Origin: Bog-473 sp963834405
Lineage (GTDB): Bacteria; Actinomycetota; Acidimicrobiia; Acidimicrobiales; RAAP-2
Direction of reading: 5' to 3'
Assembly (NCBI GenBank): GCA_963834405.1
Contig: CAWIBX010000004.1
Location: forward strand, 124,001-188,000
Length of the DNA: 64,000 bases
Each line of letters starts with the position of its first letter. Positions within the stretch are counted from its first letter, which is position 1. The notes under the pieces were generated by a model. It saw only the letters and a program-made list of their open reading frames with translations. It searched no databases and was not told the DNA's origin. Shown piece after piece: positions 19,786 through 28,334 of the stretch. The position numbers and the translations under genes were made by a program.

Positions 19786-21657
19786 TCAGCCGGGGCAGTC
19801 GCCGGCCGTCACCGTGACATAGACCTGCAGCGGGTTGCGGACCGGCACGACGGTGAGGTGACTGGCACCGGCCTTCGACGTGATGCGTCCGCCCCGCACC
19901 GCGGCGCACCACCCGGTCGGGTAGTGCTGCTGGGCGGCGATCGCGATGACCGTCGGGCCCTGCGCCGCGGCGGACGGCGTGTAGATCATGCTGAACGCGC
20001 CGGTGAACGGATTGAAGAGGTTGGCCGAGACGGTACCCGCCGTCTCCTGGGGGTAGGTACGCGACAGCACGGTGACGATCCCGGTGTAGTTCCCGTCGGG
20101 CAGCACGAGGCCCTCGGCCGAGGACCCGGTGGGGTCGTCGTAGTACTTCCAGGCCCAATAGGACCACCCGACCAAGTTGATCCCGGCCCACTCGGTGTCG
20201 AAGCCGATCAGGGACACGCTCGTGGAGGCGCCGAACTCGCTCATGAACATCGCGGGCCCGTCGGGCTGCGCGGCCGAGGCCATGGACAGACGCGTGATGT
20301 CCTGCTCGGCCGCCATCGTCTCCTCCGCCTGCAGGCATTTGAGCAGGTCGGTCGGATCGCCGGTCACTGGACTGCGGGCGCCGCAGTAGTCGTGGAAGTT
20401 GAAGACGATGTTGGAGAAGGGCATCGGTCCCAACTGGGACGGCTTGTTGCCACCGATCACCCAATAGATGTCCGGTTCCGTGAAGATCGGGTGCCGGCGG
20501 TCGACGGAGCGGATCGTCGGGATGAGGCCGTTGGCGGGCACGTCGGACGGGCAGACGAGCGGCGCGGTGCCGTTGGCCAGGAACCCGGTGTGGTCCTTAC
20601 CGGTGTAGAAGCACTCGAGGTTGCCGGTGAACGTCGACCCGGAGGCGAGTTGCGTCTGTGTCGAGAAAGGCTCGTTGTAGGGGTCGTAGCCCACGACCCA
20701 CGGGTCGTTCTTGAAGTAGTCGGCCACCGTCTTCCACACCAGGTCGAACTGGCCCTGCAGGCCCCCGACGACGTCGTTGTGCCAGAAGTGAGTGGCCGCG
20801 ATCAGCAATGTCGCGTTCGAGTAGTTGTTGGACCACCGCCCACCCTTGGGCACGATGGGAAGGTTGTCGGTGCAGACGGCCCAATTCGGTGCGCCCTCGC
20901 CGCGGAAGAGCGTGTTGTAGACGTCCTGGTGCATGTCCAGCAGCGTGTAGATGCCGTAGCGGCTGAGCAGCTTGACGGTCGCGGCCACGTGCGCCAGGTA
21001 TTGGTCCGCGATGGCCTTGTTGAACTCGTGGGGGTCGCCCGGAGCGCCCGGCGTGCAGATCTGAGGCTGGTTCGGTCCCCCAGAGCCCGGCTCGAGGGCC
21101 TGCCACTCGATCCCGAGCCGCACCATGTTGAAGCCGAGGGCGCGCATGCGTGCCGCGTCGTTGGCATCGATGTTCCACGGTTGGCCGGGATCCGGGTAGG
21201 CGATGAAGGGCGGGTGCTTGTAGACGACGTTCACGCCGTGCAGGAGCACGATCCGATTCTGTGAGTCGTAGATGTAGGGACCACCGGGCGAGGTCATGAA
21301 GCTCGGGGTGCCCGATGCGGCTGTCTGCACGGAAGGGCCCAAGCTGTGCTGGTACTGCACCCCGGGGCCGGTCAGTGCGTTGATATGGGGGGTCAGCGCA
21401 TTGAGGTTGGGCTGGTTGAGGACGTGGGGCGTGGTGGTGGTCGTCGTGCCGCCGAGCGGCGGCGTGGACGTGGTGGTGGTTTGTGCACCGAGCGGTGAGG
21501 GCGTCGTTGTTGTGGCGGTGGTCGTCGTGGTGGTGGTCGTGGTCGCCGCCGCAACGCCGCCGGCCGCGGCCGTCTGGACAAGGGCGGCGCACGCGACCGT
21601 CGTGATCGCCACCAACGGCATGACTCGTCGTCGCGCAGCCCGCGCCAGCCTCAGCAC
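19786..21657 (-). CDS. Secreted glycoside hydrolase family 5 enzyme (endoglycoceramidase-like)
   Basis: A 623-residue exported glycosidase. The GTG at 21657 gives a signal peptide with basic LARAARRRV and the core LVAITTVACAALV; the ATG 12 codons later would lose the basic region. A Thr-rich, probably glycosylated or disordered stretch (about 39-77) precedes the GH5 barrel. Barrel motifs include LLHGVNVVYKHPPF, MVRLGIEW and TLLDMHQDVYN. The acid/base is E329 in YDPYNEP and the nucleophile is E474 in MSEFGAS. A C-terminal beta-sandwich-like region follows. The MHQDVYN and YNEP pattern is that of endoglycoceramidase-type GH5 proteins; the natural substrate is not known. It faces the cyclase gene tail-to-tail. 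Confidence 0.85.
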   Translation of the reverse strand: MLRLARAARRRVMPLVAITTVACAALVQTAAAGGVAAATTTTTTTTTATTTTPSPLGAQTTTTSTPPLGGTTTTTTPHVLNQPNLNALTPHINALTGPGVQYQHSLGPSVQTAASGTPSFMTSPGGPYIYDSQNRIVLLHGVNVVYKHPPFIAYPDPGQPWNIDANDAARMRALGFNMVRLGIEWQALEPGSGGPNQPQICTPGAPGDPHEFNKAIADQYLAHVAATVKLLSRYGIYTLLDMHQDVYNTLFRGEGAPNWAVCTDNLPIVPKGGRWSNNYSNATLLIAATHFWHNDVVGGLQGQFDLVWKTVADYFKNDPWVVGYDPYNEPFSTQTQLASGSTFTGNLECFYTGKDHTGFLANGTAPLVCPSDVPANGLIPTIRSVDRRHPIFTEPDIYWVIGGNKPSQLGPMPFSNIVFNFHDYCGARSPVTGDPTDLLKCLQAEETMAAEQDITRLSMASAAQPDGPAMFMSEFGASTSVSLIGFDTEWAGINLVGWSYWAWKYYDDPTGSSAEGLVLPDGNYTGIVTVLSRTYPQETAGTVSANLFNPFTGAFSMIYTPSAAAQGPTVIAIAAQQHYPTGWCAAVRGGRITSKAGASHLTVVPVRNPLQVYVTVTAGDCPG

Positions 21658-21815
21658 CTCCTCGCCACCGCCCGGCCTACCTCGCCAATCAACGTAGGGG
21701 CCTAACACATTTCGCTGCGGATCAGCCGGGCGCGGACCGCCGCGGCCGCGCCACCTGGCTCGGAAAGACCTGGTCAGCTGGCTAGAGTTGCATCGAGATT
21801 GACCGGCCTCACCGA

Positions 21816-21893
21816 CGGGATGTAGCGCAGCTTGGTTAGCGCGCCTGCTTTGGGAGCAGGAGGTCCGGGGTTCAAATCCCCGCATCCCGACCA
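21816..21893 (+). tRNA. tRNA-Pro (anticodon TGG)
   Basis: A full cloverleaf: acceptor CGGGATG pairs with CATCCCG at 21883-21889, the anticodon stem CCTGC/GCAGG encloses the loop TTTGGGA (anticodon TGG), and the T-loop is TTCAAAT. The discriminator is A and CCA is encoded. A TAGAGT at 21783-21788 is a reasonable -10; no clear -35 was seen. A transporter gene begins 12 bases downstream. Confidence 0.97.
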
Positions 21894-21904
21894 CCAACGA
21901 AAGC

Positions 21905-23578
21905 GTGCGCCAAAATGCCCCGGTGAGCGAGGCCTCCGGGGCACATCCACGGGGTGGCCACGTCGTCCTCCTCACTTTGGCCTCGGCCCAATTCCTCATG
22001 ACGCTCGACACGTCCGTCATGAACGTGTCCATCGCGACGGTGGCCAAGGATGTGGGGACGACGGTCAGCGGCATCCAGTCGGCCATCACGCTGTACACCC
22101 TCGTGATGGCAGCCTTCATGATCACCGGCGGGAAGATCGGGGCGATCATCGGGCGCAAGCGCGTGTTCATGATCGGCTGCGTGGTGTACGGCATCGGGTC
22201 GTTCCTCACCGCGATCTCCCACTCGCTGGGGCTGCTCCTCCTGGGTTGGTCCGTCCTGGAAGGCCTGGGTGCGGCGCTGATCATGCCGGCGGTGGTGGCC
22301 CTGGTCGCGACGAACTTCGACCCGCCCGACCGCCCCCGCGTCTACGGCCTGGTGGCCTCGGCGGCGGCCATCGCCGTCGCGGTGGGACCGCTGGTCGGCG
22401 GGCTCTTCACGACCTACGCGTCGTGGCGCTGGGTGTTCGCGGGCGAGGTGGTGATCGTGCTCTGTCTGCTCGGTCTCACCACCCGGCTGGCCGACACCCC
22501 GCCGGAAGGCGGCGTACGTCTCGACCCCGTAGGCACTCTGCTCTCCGCGGCCGGGCTCGGACTCGTCGTGTACGGCGTCATCCGCACCGGCACCTGGGGC
22601 TTCGTCGTTCCGAAGCCCGACGCGCCCGAATGGCTCGGCGCTTCGCTGTCCCTCTGGCTCATGCTGGGGGGCGCCATCGTGCTCGCCGCGTTCATCGGCT
22701 GGGAATCGTGGCGCGTGCGCCGCGGCCGGGCCGTGCTGGTCGACCCGGCCATGCTGCGCGTGCCGGGGTTGCAGGCGGGTCTCGTGTCCTTCTTCTTCCA
22801 GTTCCTGCTGCAGGCCGGGCTCTTCTTCGTGATCCCGCTCTTCCTGTCGGTCGCGTTGGGGCTCTCCGCCGTGGCCACCGGCGTCCGTCTGCTTCCGCTC
22901 TCACTCGCGTTGCTGTTCTCGGCGGCGCTCGTGCCGCGCCTGTTCCGCGGCGCGTCTCCCCGGGCGATCGTGCGCGTGGGCTTCGCCATGGTGTTCCTGG
23001 GGCTCCTCGTCCTCATCCTCGCCCTCGACCAGGGTTCGGGACCCGAGGTGGTGACGGTGCCCTTGATCCTCGTCGGGCTCGGGATCGGCGCGCTGGCCTC
23101 GCAACTGGGCGCCGTCACCGTCTCCGCGGTGCCCGACGAGAAGAGCAGCGAAGTGGGGGGCCTGCAGTACACCGTGACGAACCTCGGTGCGTCCCTGGGC
23201 ACGGCACTCGCCGGCGCGGTCCTCATCTCGGTGCTGACGACCACGTTCCTGGCCGGTGTGTCCGACAACCCCGCCGTGCCGCAGGAGATGTCCTCCAAGG
23301 CGCAGGTGGAATTGTCGGCGGGAGTCCCCTTCGTCAGCGACGACCAGCTCCACTCCGCCTTGGAGTCCGCCGGCGTCCCGCCGTCAACCGCACAGGCCAT
23401 CACCGACGAGAACGCGGCCAGCCGCATCAACGGGCTGCGGGCCGCGCTGTCGGTGCTCGCGCTGCTCTCCCTGATCGCCCTTGCGATGACACGGCGCCTG
23501 CCGGTCCGACCCGTCGGGGTCGACGAGATGGCCGAGGCCGCGCGTGCGACGGACCGGGCCCGGCCGCCGCCGTCCTAG
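21905..23578 (+). CDS. MFS transporter, DHA2 (EmrB/QacA-like) family
   Basis: A proton-driven drug-efflux-type transporter of about 557 residues with 13-14 predicted membrane helices. The first helix region carries LMTLDTSVMNVSIATV, the DHA2 motif around the TM1 Asp. Motif A is seen as GGKIGAIIGRKRVF, and motif C-like glycines occur in TM5 (AVGPLVGG). The GTG at 21905 begins 12 bases after the tRNA-Pro CCA, without a Shine-Dalgarno; a second GTG at 21923 is an equally possible start. Substrate unknown. Confidence 0.85.
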   Translation: MRQNAPVSEASGAHPRGGHVVLLTLASAQFLMTLDTSVMNVSIATVAKDVGTTVSGIQSAITLYTLVMAAFMITGGKIGAIIGRKRVFMIGCVVYGIGSFLTAISHSLGLLLLGWSVLEGLGAALIMPAVVALVATNFDPPDRPRVYGLVASAAAIAVAVGPLVGGLFTTYASWRWVFAGEVVIVLCLLGLTTRLADTPPEGGVRLDPVGTLLSAAGLGLVVYGVIRTGTWGFVVPKPDAPEWLGASLSLWLMLGGAIVLAAFIGWESWRVRRGRAVLVDPAMLRVPGLQAGLVSFFFQFLLQAGLFFVIPLFLSVALGLSAVATGVRLLPLSLALLFSAALVPRLFRGASPRAIVRVGFAMVFLGLLVLILALDQGSGPEVVTVPLILVGLGIGALASQLGAVTVSAVPDEKSSEVGGLQYTVTNLGASLGTALAGAVLISVLTTTFLAGVSDNPAVPQEMSSKAQVELSAGVPFVSDDQLHSALESAGVPPSTAQAITDENAASRINGLRAALSVLALLSLIALAMTRRLPVRPVGVDEMAEAARATDRARPPPS

Positions 23579-23626
23579 AGGACCGGGCCGACGCGCTGGT
23601 TCGGCGCCGGTGAGTCAGGTGTCAGG

Positions 23627-23950
23627 TCAACCCCGCCGCAGGGACACGCTGCACCACGAGCGCTGGCGGCAGGAGGGGCACGTCATGAGGCGGTCGAACC
23701 GGCCCCGCGGCAACCAGACCGGCACGGGGAACTGGAAGATCAGGAGATCGAGCACCCCGACGTAGGACGTCTGCCCACAACGCTCGCACTCGACGATGAA
23801 CGTGCCCCGCCCGGCGAGCGGATTCTCGGACGTCGCGATCAGGCTGTCCCGCTCAGGCTTTGCGCCCGAATACAGGGCGCGCTTGCCGACCGGCAGCGGC
23901 ACCGTCGCCCCGGACGAGGGATCGCGCTCGGTGCCCTCGGCCGGGGGCAC
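23627..23950 (-). CDS. Zinc-ribbon protein of unknown function, downstream of parA-like gene
   Basis: A 107-residue protein with two cysteine pairs, CERCG near residue 55 and CPSC near residue 91, likely one zinc site. The sequence between them is hydrophobic (YVGVLDLLIFQFPVPVW). The GTG at 23950 is the only standard start in this frame. However, coding continues upstream with no stop: GKRALY occurs at 23870-23887 and again, in frame, at 23954-23971 before the start. A one-base insertion in the G-run at 23992-23995 would join this frame to a GTG at 24005, directly after the ParA stop. I therefore suspect the real gene spans 23627-24005. No function can be assigned. Confidence 0.65.
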   Translation of the reverse strand: MPPAEGTERDPSSGATVPLPVGKRALYSGAKPERDSLIATSENPLAGRGTFIVECERCGQTSYVGVLDLLIFQFPVPVWLPRGRFDRLMTCPSCRQRSWCSVSLRRG

Positions 23951-24006
23951 CCAGTACAGCGCCCGCTTGCCCAGGGGATCGGGCGCCTTGTCCCCGCGAG
24001 GGCACG

Positions 24007-24780
24007 TCAGGCGTCCTGCATCGCGCAGAACACCGACTCCGACAGTGTGCGGTACGCCAGCGCCCCCGGGGATGCGGGCGCATGCTGCAGCACGGATTGA
24101 CCGAGCGCAGGCGCCTCGGCGAACCGCACGGATTTCGGTATGGGCGGCTCGAACATCGGGAGTCCGTAGCGCTCCTCGACCTCGGCCAGGACCTTGCGTG
24201 CATGGGTTGTGCGGCCGTCGTACATCGTCGGGATCACGCCGAGGACCCGCAGGCGCTCGTTGGCGAACTGGCGGACGTCCTCAATGGTCTCGAGCAGCTG
24301 GCCGACGCCCCGGTGGCTCAGTGCCTCGCACTGCAGCGGGACGATGACGGCTTCTGCAGCCGTCAGACCGTTGATCGTGAGCACGCCCAACGACGGCGGG
24401 CAATCGATGAGAACCGCGTCGTATTCGTGCTGCACCGGCATGAGTGCCCGCGCCAGCACGTGCTCGCGGCCCGTGCGGCTGAGCAGGTGCACCTCGGCGC
24501 CCGCCAGGTCGATGGTGGCCGGAACGAGGAACAGCCCCTCGGTCCCCGCTACGGGCCGGACGACCTCGCCGAGCCGGGCGCGGCGAACCAGGACGTCGTG
24601 CAGGGACGTGTCGAGTTCGTCGGGATCGAAGCCGAGGGAGTAAGTCAGGCACGCTTGCGGATCGAGGTCGACCACGAGGATGCGGTGCCCCCGTTCCGCC
24701 ATGGCCACGCCGAGCGACTGCACGGTCGTCGTCTTCGCCACGCCGCCCTTCTGGTTGGCGACGGCGATGACTTTGAGCAC
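24007..24780 (-). CDS. ParA/MinD-family ATPase (orphan)
   Basis: A 257-residue deviant-Walker ATPase. The P-loop is NQKGGVAKTTT at 9-19, with the signature Lys at 11. Walker A-prime is VVDLDPQ near residue 36, and Walker B is YDAVLIDCPPSLG. The length and motifs fit a chromosomal-type ParA without an N-terminal HTH. No ParB or parS is present, and the only partner is the downstream zinc-ribbon gene. A role in positioning some cargo is possible but unproven. The start is a GTG at 24780. Confidence 0.88.
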   Translation of the reverse strand: MLKVIAVANQKGGVAKTTTVQSLGVAMAERGHRILVVDLDPQACLTYSLGFDPDELDTSLHDVLVRRARLGEVVRPVAGTEGLFLVPATIDLAGAEVHLLSRTGREHVLARALMPVQHEYDAVLIDCPPSLGVLTINGLTAAEAVIVPLQCEALSHRGVGQLLETIEDVRQFANERLRVLGVIPTMYDGRTTHARKVLAEVEERYGLPMFEPPIPKSVRFAEAPALGQSVLQHAPASPGALAYRTLSESVFCAMQDA

Positions 24781-24845
24781 CGCCCGAGTCTAGGACCGCT
24801 CCGGCCGTCGGTCCCCGGGCCGGCGCCGCGCGAAGGCGATTCCGC

Positions 24846-26027
24846 TCAGTGGTAGGCGGCTTCTTCGCGTTCGACGTCGAAAACGAGATTTCCCAGGGAC
24901 AGGTTCACGTCGTCCACGTGGTATCCCCACTGCGGCCCCAGCGACGCCGTCACGGTGGGGCGCGGGTCCCCGGGTGACGCCGAGCTGGTGACCTGGAGCC
25001 AGGTCGCTCCGTCACTCGTCTCGCACGTTGCGGTGTACAGGCCGGGGTAGGTCACCCACGGTGCGCTGAGCGTGACGCCCTTGACCTGCTGCGTCGCGGT
25101 CAGGAAGTACGGCGACAAGGACCCCGGCGCCGAGGTGAAGCTGGCCGGGTTGACACACGCAACCTCCTGGCCGGTGGACGTGTGCTCCCCGGACAGGAAG
25201 CTGACACCTCCGCCGGCCCGTCCGAAGAGGGAATTCGCCGGTGGCGTCGAGCCGAAACTGGAGTAGGCGATCACGCACCCGCGCTCCGTCGCCGACTGGC
25301 AGAGCGGGACGTGGGCGAAGGTCCCGCCGACGGCCTTCCCGGCCGGGACCTGGACGTTGCCCCCGAGGATGATCGCCGACACCAAGCGGTGGCGGAGCGT
25401 GGGCGACGGGTCGACCTGTGCCTGCAGCAGCTTGATGAGTATGGCCGCACCCTGGGAATGGCCGATGAAGACCACGGGCCGTCCGTGGTCGTCGTGGGCC
25501 AGGAAGTCGTCCCACGCGGAAAGGAGGCTCGAGTACGCCGTGCCGATCACCGATGCGTTGGCGATCTGTCCACTGGCCAGCGCGCGCAACGTGGCCTGGC
25601 GGTACATGGGAGCCCACACCTGGCAGGCCGACGAGAACCGTGAAGCCTGAGCGACGGCGACCGCGGTTTCCGCCGGTTGCACCGTGAGGTTGGCGTTGGC
25701 CTGCTGCTCCGTGGAGACCGTCGGGTACACGTAGAAGCAATCGAACTTCTGTGCGGTCGAGCTCGTGGCGCCGGACGGCTGCGACGAGGTCGTGCCGGAC
25801 GCGCTGACGCTGATGGCGGAGCGGCTCGACGCACAGGGGTCGGGCGACTGCCCGGGCCGGCACAACCACACGGTCGAGGAGCCGGGCGCGGCCAGGGGAC
25901 GGGCGGCGGCTGCCGGCGCGGCCAGCGCGGCCGTGGCTCCGGCGCACACGGGCAGGACCAGCGCGCAGGCCACGAGAACGCCGATCCCCGGACCCGCCGG
26001 CCGAAGTACGAGCCTGCCCGTCGCCAT
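24846..26027 (-). CDS. Secreted DUF3089 lipase/esterase-like protein
   Basis: A 393-residue exported alpha/beta-hydrolase. It opens with a signal peptide (GIGVLVACALVLPVCAGATAALAAPAAA). The nucleophile motif GHSQGAAILIKLL follows RPVVFIGHS, and the family opening FDCFYVYPTVSTE with CQVWAPMYRQATL matches DUF3089. The ATG at 26027 is preferred because AGGGG stands at proper spacing; a GTG at 26036 is too close to it. The promoter probably lies in the 223 bases shared with the divergent transporter. Confidence 0.82.
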   Translation of the reverse strand: MATGRLVLRPAGPGIGVLVACALVLPVCAGATAALAAPAAAARPLAAPGSSTVWLCRPGQSPDPCASSRSAISVSASGTTSSQPSGATSSTAQKFDCFYVYPTVSTEQQANANLTVQPAETAVAVAQASRFSSACQVWAPMYRQATLRALASGQIANASVIGTAYSSLLSAWDDFLAHDDHGRPVVFIGHSQGAAILIKLLQAQVDPSPTLRHRLVSAIILGGNVQVPAGKAVGGTFAHVPLCQSATERGCVIAYSSFGSTPPANSLFGRAGGGVSFLSGEHTSTGQEVACVNPASFTSAPGSLSPYFLTATQQVKGVTLSAPWVTYPGLYTATCETSDGATWLQVTSSASPGDPRPTVTASLGPQWGYHVDDVNLSLGNLVFDVEREEAAYH

Positions 26028-26250
26028 CGCACCCACACCCCTTCGTCCGTCCGCCGCTGGCGGACAGGGTACGTGCCGCCCCGGCCGAACCGGCGTCAGA
26101 CCGGTGTCCGAAGCCGCCTCAGGAACGGCTCGGGCGGAAGGGGGGTCGCACTGCGCCTAGGGTCGATGCCGGGAGTCGTCGGGGAACACGGTCGTTGGCG
26201 CTGGGTGACCGGTCCCCGCACGACGACGCTCGGAAACGGAAAGACGGACA

Positions 26251-27720
26251 GTGCACGTACCGCGGTTGAGTCAGAAGGTCGTCGTCGGAGCCGTCTTCGT
26301 GTCCGCGATGTTCATGACCATCATGGACATCACCATTGTGAACGTGGCGCTCCCGACGATCGGTCGCGACTTTCACATTGCTCCCACCGCGGTCGACGGC
26401 GTCGTGATCGCCTATCTGGTCAGCCTGGCCGTGTTCATTCCGGCCTCGGGCTGGCTCGGTGACCGTTTCGGCGGCAAGCGGGTCCTGCTCGTCGCCATCA
26501 TCGTCTTCACGATCGGCTCCGTGCTCTGCGGCCTGGCGCAGAGCATGACCCAACTCGTTGTCTTCCGGGTGATCCAAGGGGCGGGCGGGGGCATGATGGC
26601 GCCGGTCGGGATGGCGATGCTCTACCGCGTCTTCCCACCGTCCGAGCGCGTCCGTGCCGCCAGCATCCTGACGATCCCGACCACGATGGCACCCGCACTC
26701 GGCCCGGTCCTCGGCGGGTTCCTGGTGACCGATCTCTCTTGGCGGTGGGTCTTCTTCGTCAACCTCCCGTTGGGAATCGCGGCGGTGACCTTCGGTGCGT
26801 TGTTCCTGGAGCGGATCGGCGCCGCGGACGCCGGTCGGTTCGACCTGCCGGGATTCCTCCTGGGCGGGGCCGGCCTGGGTCTGTTGATGTACGCAATTTC
26901 GAAGGGCCCGTTCACGTCGTGGTCCTCGCCCGAGATCGTGGTCACCGGCCTTCTGGGTTCCGCGCTGTTGGTGGTCTTCGTCGTCGTCGAGCTGCGCACG
27001 ACGAAACCGATGGTCGACCTGCATCTCCTGTCCGGACGTCTGTTCCGGTCCACCAACGGCGTCATGTTCCTGGCGGCGGCCGCGTTCTTGGGGATGCTGT
27101 ACCTCATCCCGCTGTACTTCCAGGACGCCCGCGGGATGAGCCCCCTGCAGTCGGGTCTCTCCACCTTCCCGGAGGCCTTCGGCGTGATGATCGGCGCGCA
27201 GTTCGCCAGCCGGCTCATCTACCCCCGGATCGGGCCCCGGCGTCACATCACCGGCGGGCTGGTCGGGCTCGCCCTGTGCATGCTTGCGCTCACCCAGGTG
27301 ACGATCGTCACGAACCTGTGGCTGATCCGGGGCTTGATGTTCGTGCTGGGCTGGATGATGGCGCAGGTGATGGTCCCCAACCAGGCCGCGTCGTTCGCCA
27401 TGATCCCGTCCGAGTCGATGGGGCGCGCCTCGACCTTTTTCAACACGATGCGCCAGGTCGGCAGCGCCACCGGTGTGGCGATCCTGTCGACTGTGTTGAT
27501 CGGCGTCGGATCGACGCAGGCGCTCGGCGGGGGGTCGGCTCCCGATCTCAGCGCCTATCACTTCGCGTTCTTGACCGCGGCCTTCTTCGCGCTGGCCGGT
27601 GCGGTGTTCTCGCTGACCATTCACGACAGTGACGCCGCCGAGACCATCGTGCGGCGCGTCCCGCGGGCTCGCCGCACCGCGGCACCCGAGCCGGCCCACG
27701 TCCGCGAGCGCGTGGCGTGA
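26251..27720 (+). CDS. MFS transporter, DHA2 (EmrB-like) family
   Basis: A 489-residue transporter with 14 probable membrane helices. TM1 carries FMTIMDITIVNVALPTIG, the hallmark EmrB motif. Motif A is GDRFGGKRVLL, and TM5 has the Gly/Pro-rich antiporter motif (TTMAPALGPVLGGFLV). It starts at a GTG preceded by GGAAAG. Its stop overlaps the next gene by four bases (GTGA), so the pair is coupled. Drug or metabolite export is likely. Confidence 0.9.
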   Translation: MHVPRLSQKVVVGAVFVSAMFMTIMDITIVNVALPTIGRDFHIAPTAVDGVVIAYLVSLAVFIPASGWLGDRFGGKRVLLVAIIVFTIGSVLCGLAQSMTQLVVFRVIQGAGGGMMAPVGMAMLYRVFPPSERVRAASILTIPTTMAPALGPVLGGFLVTDLSWRWVFFVNLPLGIAAVTFGALFLERIGAADAGRFDLPGFLLGGAGLGLLMYAISKGPFTSWSSPEIVVTGLLGSALLVVFVVVELRTTKPMVDLHLLSGRLFRSTNGVMFLAAAAFLGMLYLIPLYFQDARGMSPLQSGLSTFPEAFGVMIGAQFASRLIYPRIGPRRHITGGLVGLALCMLALTQVTIVTNLWLIRGLMFVLGWMMAQVMVPNQAASFAMIPSESMGRASTFFNTMRQVGSATGVAILSTVLIGVGSTQALGGGSAPDLSAYHFAFLTAAFFALAGAVFSLTIHDSDAAETIVRRVPRARRTAAPEPAHVRERVA

Positions 27721-28295
27721 CCTCAGGCCGAGCGGTCTGCGTCTTCTGCGGATCGAGCCCCGGCTCTGACCCCGCCTTCGCAGAGGCGGCCCGGCGGCTC
27801 GGCCGCGGGCTGGCCGGACACGGCCTCGGGCTCGTCTACGGCGGCGCCTCGGTGGGCCTGATGGGGATCCTGGCGGATGCCGCCATCGCGGCCGGCGGGA
27901 GCGCAACGGGAGTGATCACCGAGGCCCTCGCCGGCCACGAGATCGCGCACGGAGCGCTCGACCGCCTTCACGTCGTGACCACCATGCACGAACGCAAAGC
28001 GCTGATGTACGAACTCTCGGAAGCCTTCCTGATGGCGCCCGGCGGTTTCGGCACCTACGAGGAGTTCCTGGAGGCGGTCACCTGGACCCAGCTCGGCCTG
28101 CACGACAAACGCTGTGGCGTCCTCAACGTGAACGGCTACTTCGACGGGCTGCTGGCCTTCTTCGCACATGCGGTGGACAGCGGCTTCATCCGCCAGAGGC
28201 AGTTCGACGCGCTGGTGGTCTCGGAAGATGTCGACGCGCTCCTGGACGCCGTCGTCGGCCCGGTCACGGCCACGGGGCCCACGCGCCCTCGGTGA
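27717..28295 (+). CDS. LOG family protein (TIGR00730)
   Basis: A 192-residue Rossmann-type protein with the LOG nucleotide-hydrolase motif PGGFGTYEEF near residue 108 and the earlier VFCGSSPGSDP and YGGASVGLMG. The family hydrolyses nucleoside 5'-monophosphates, releasing a base and ribose 5-phosphate; some members activate cytokinins. The start GTG overlaps the transporter stop, so both come from one transcript. Confidence 0.9.
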   Translation: MTSGRAVCVFCGSSPGSDPAFAEAARRLGRGLAGHGLGLVYGGASVGLMGILADAAIAAGGSATGVITEALAGHEIAHGALDRLHVVTTMHERKALMYELSEAFLMAPGGFGTYEEFLEAVTWTQLGLHDKRCGVLNVNGYFDGLLAFFAHAVDSGFIRQRQFDALVVSEDVDALLDAVVGPVTATGPTRPR

Positions 28296-28334
28296 ACAGA
28301 CCGGCGGGACGAGGAAAGAGCCGATCGTCCTCTC

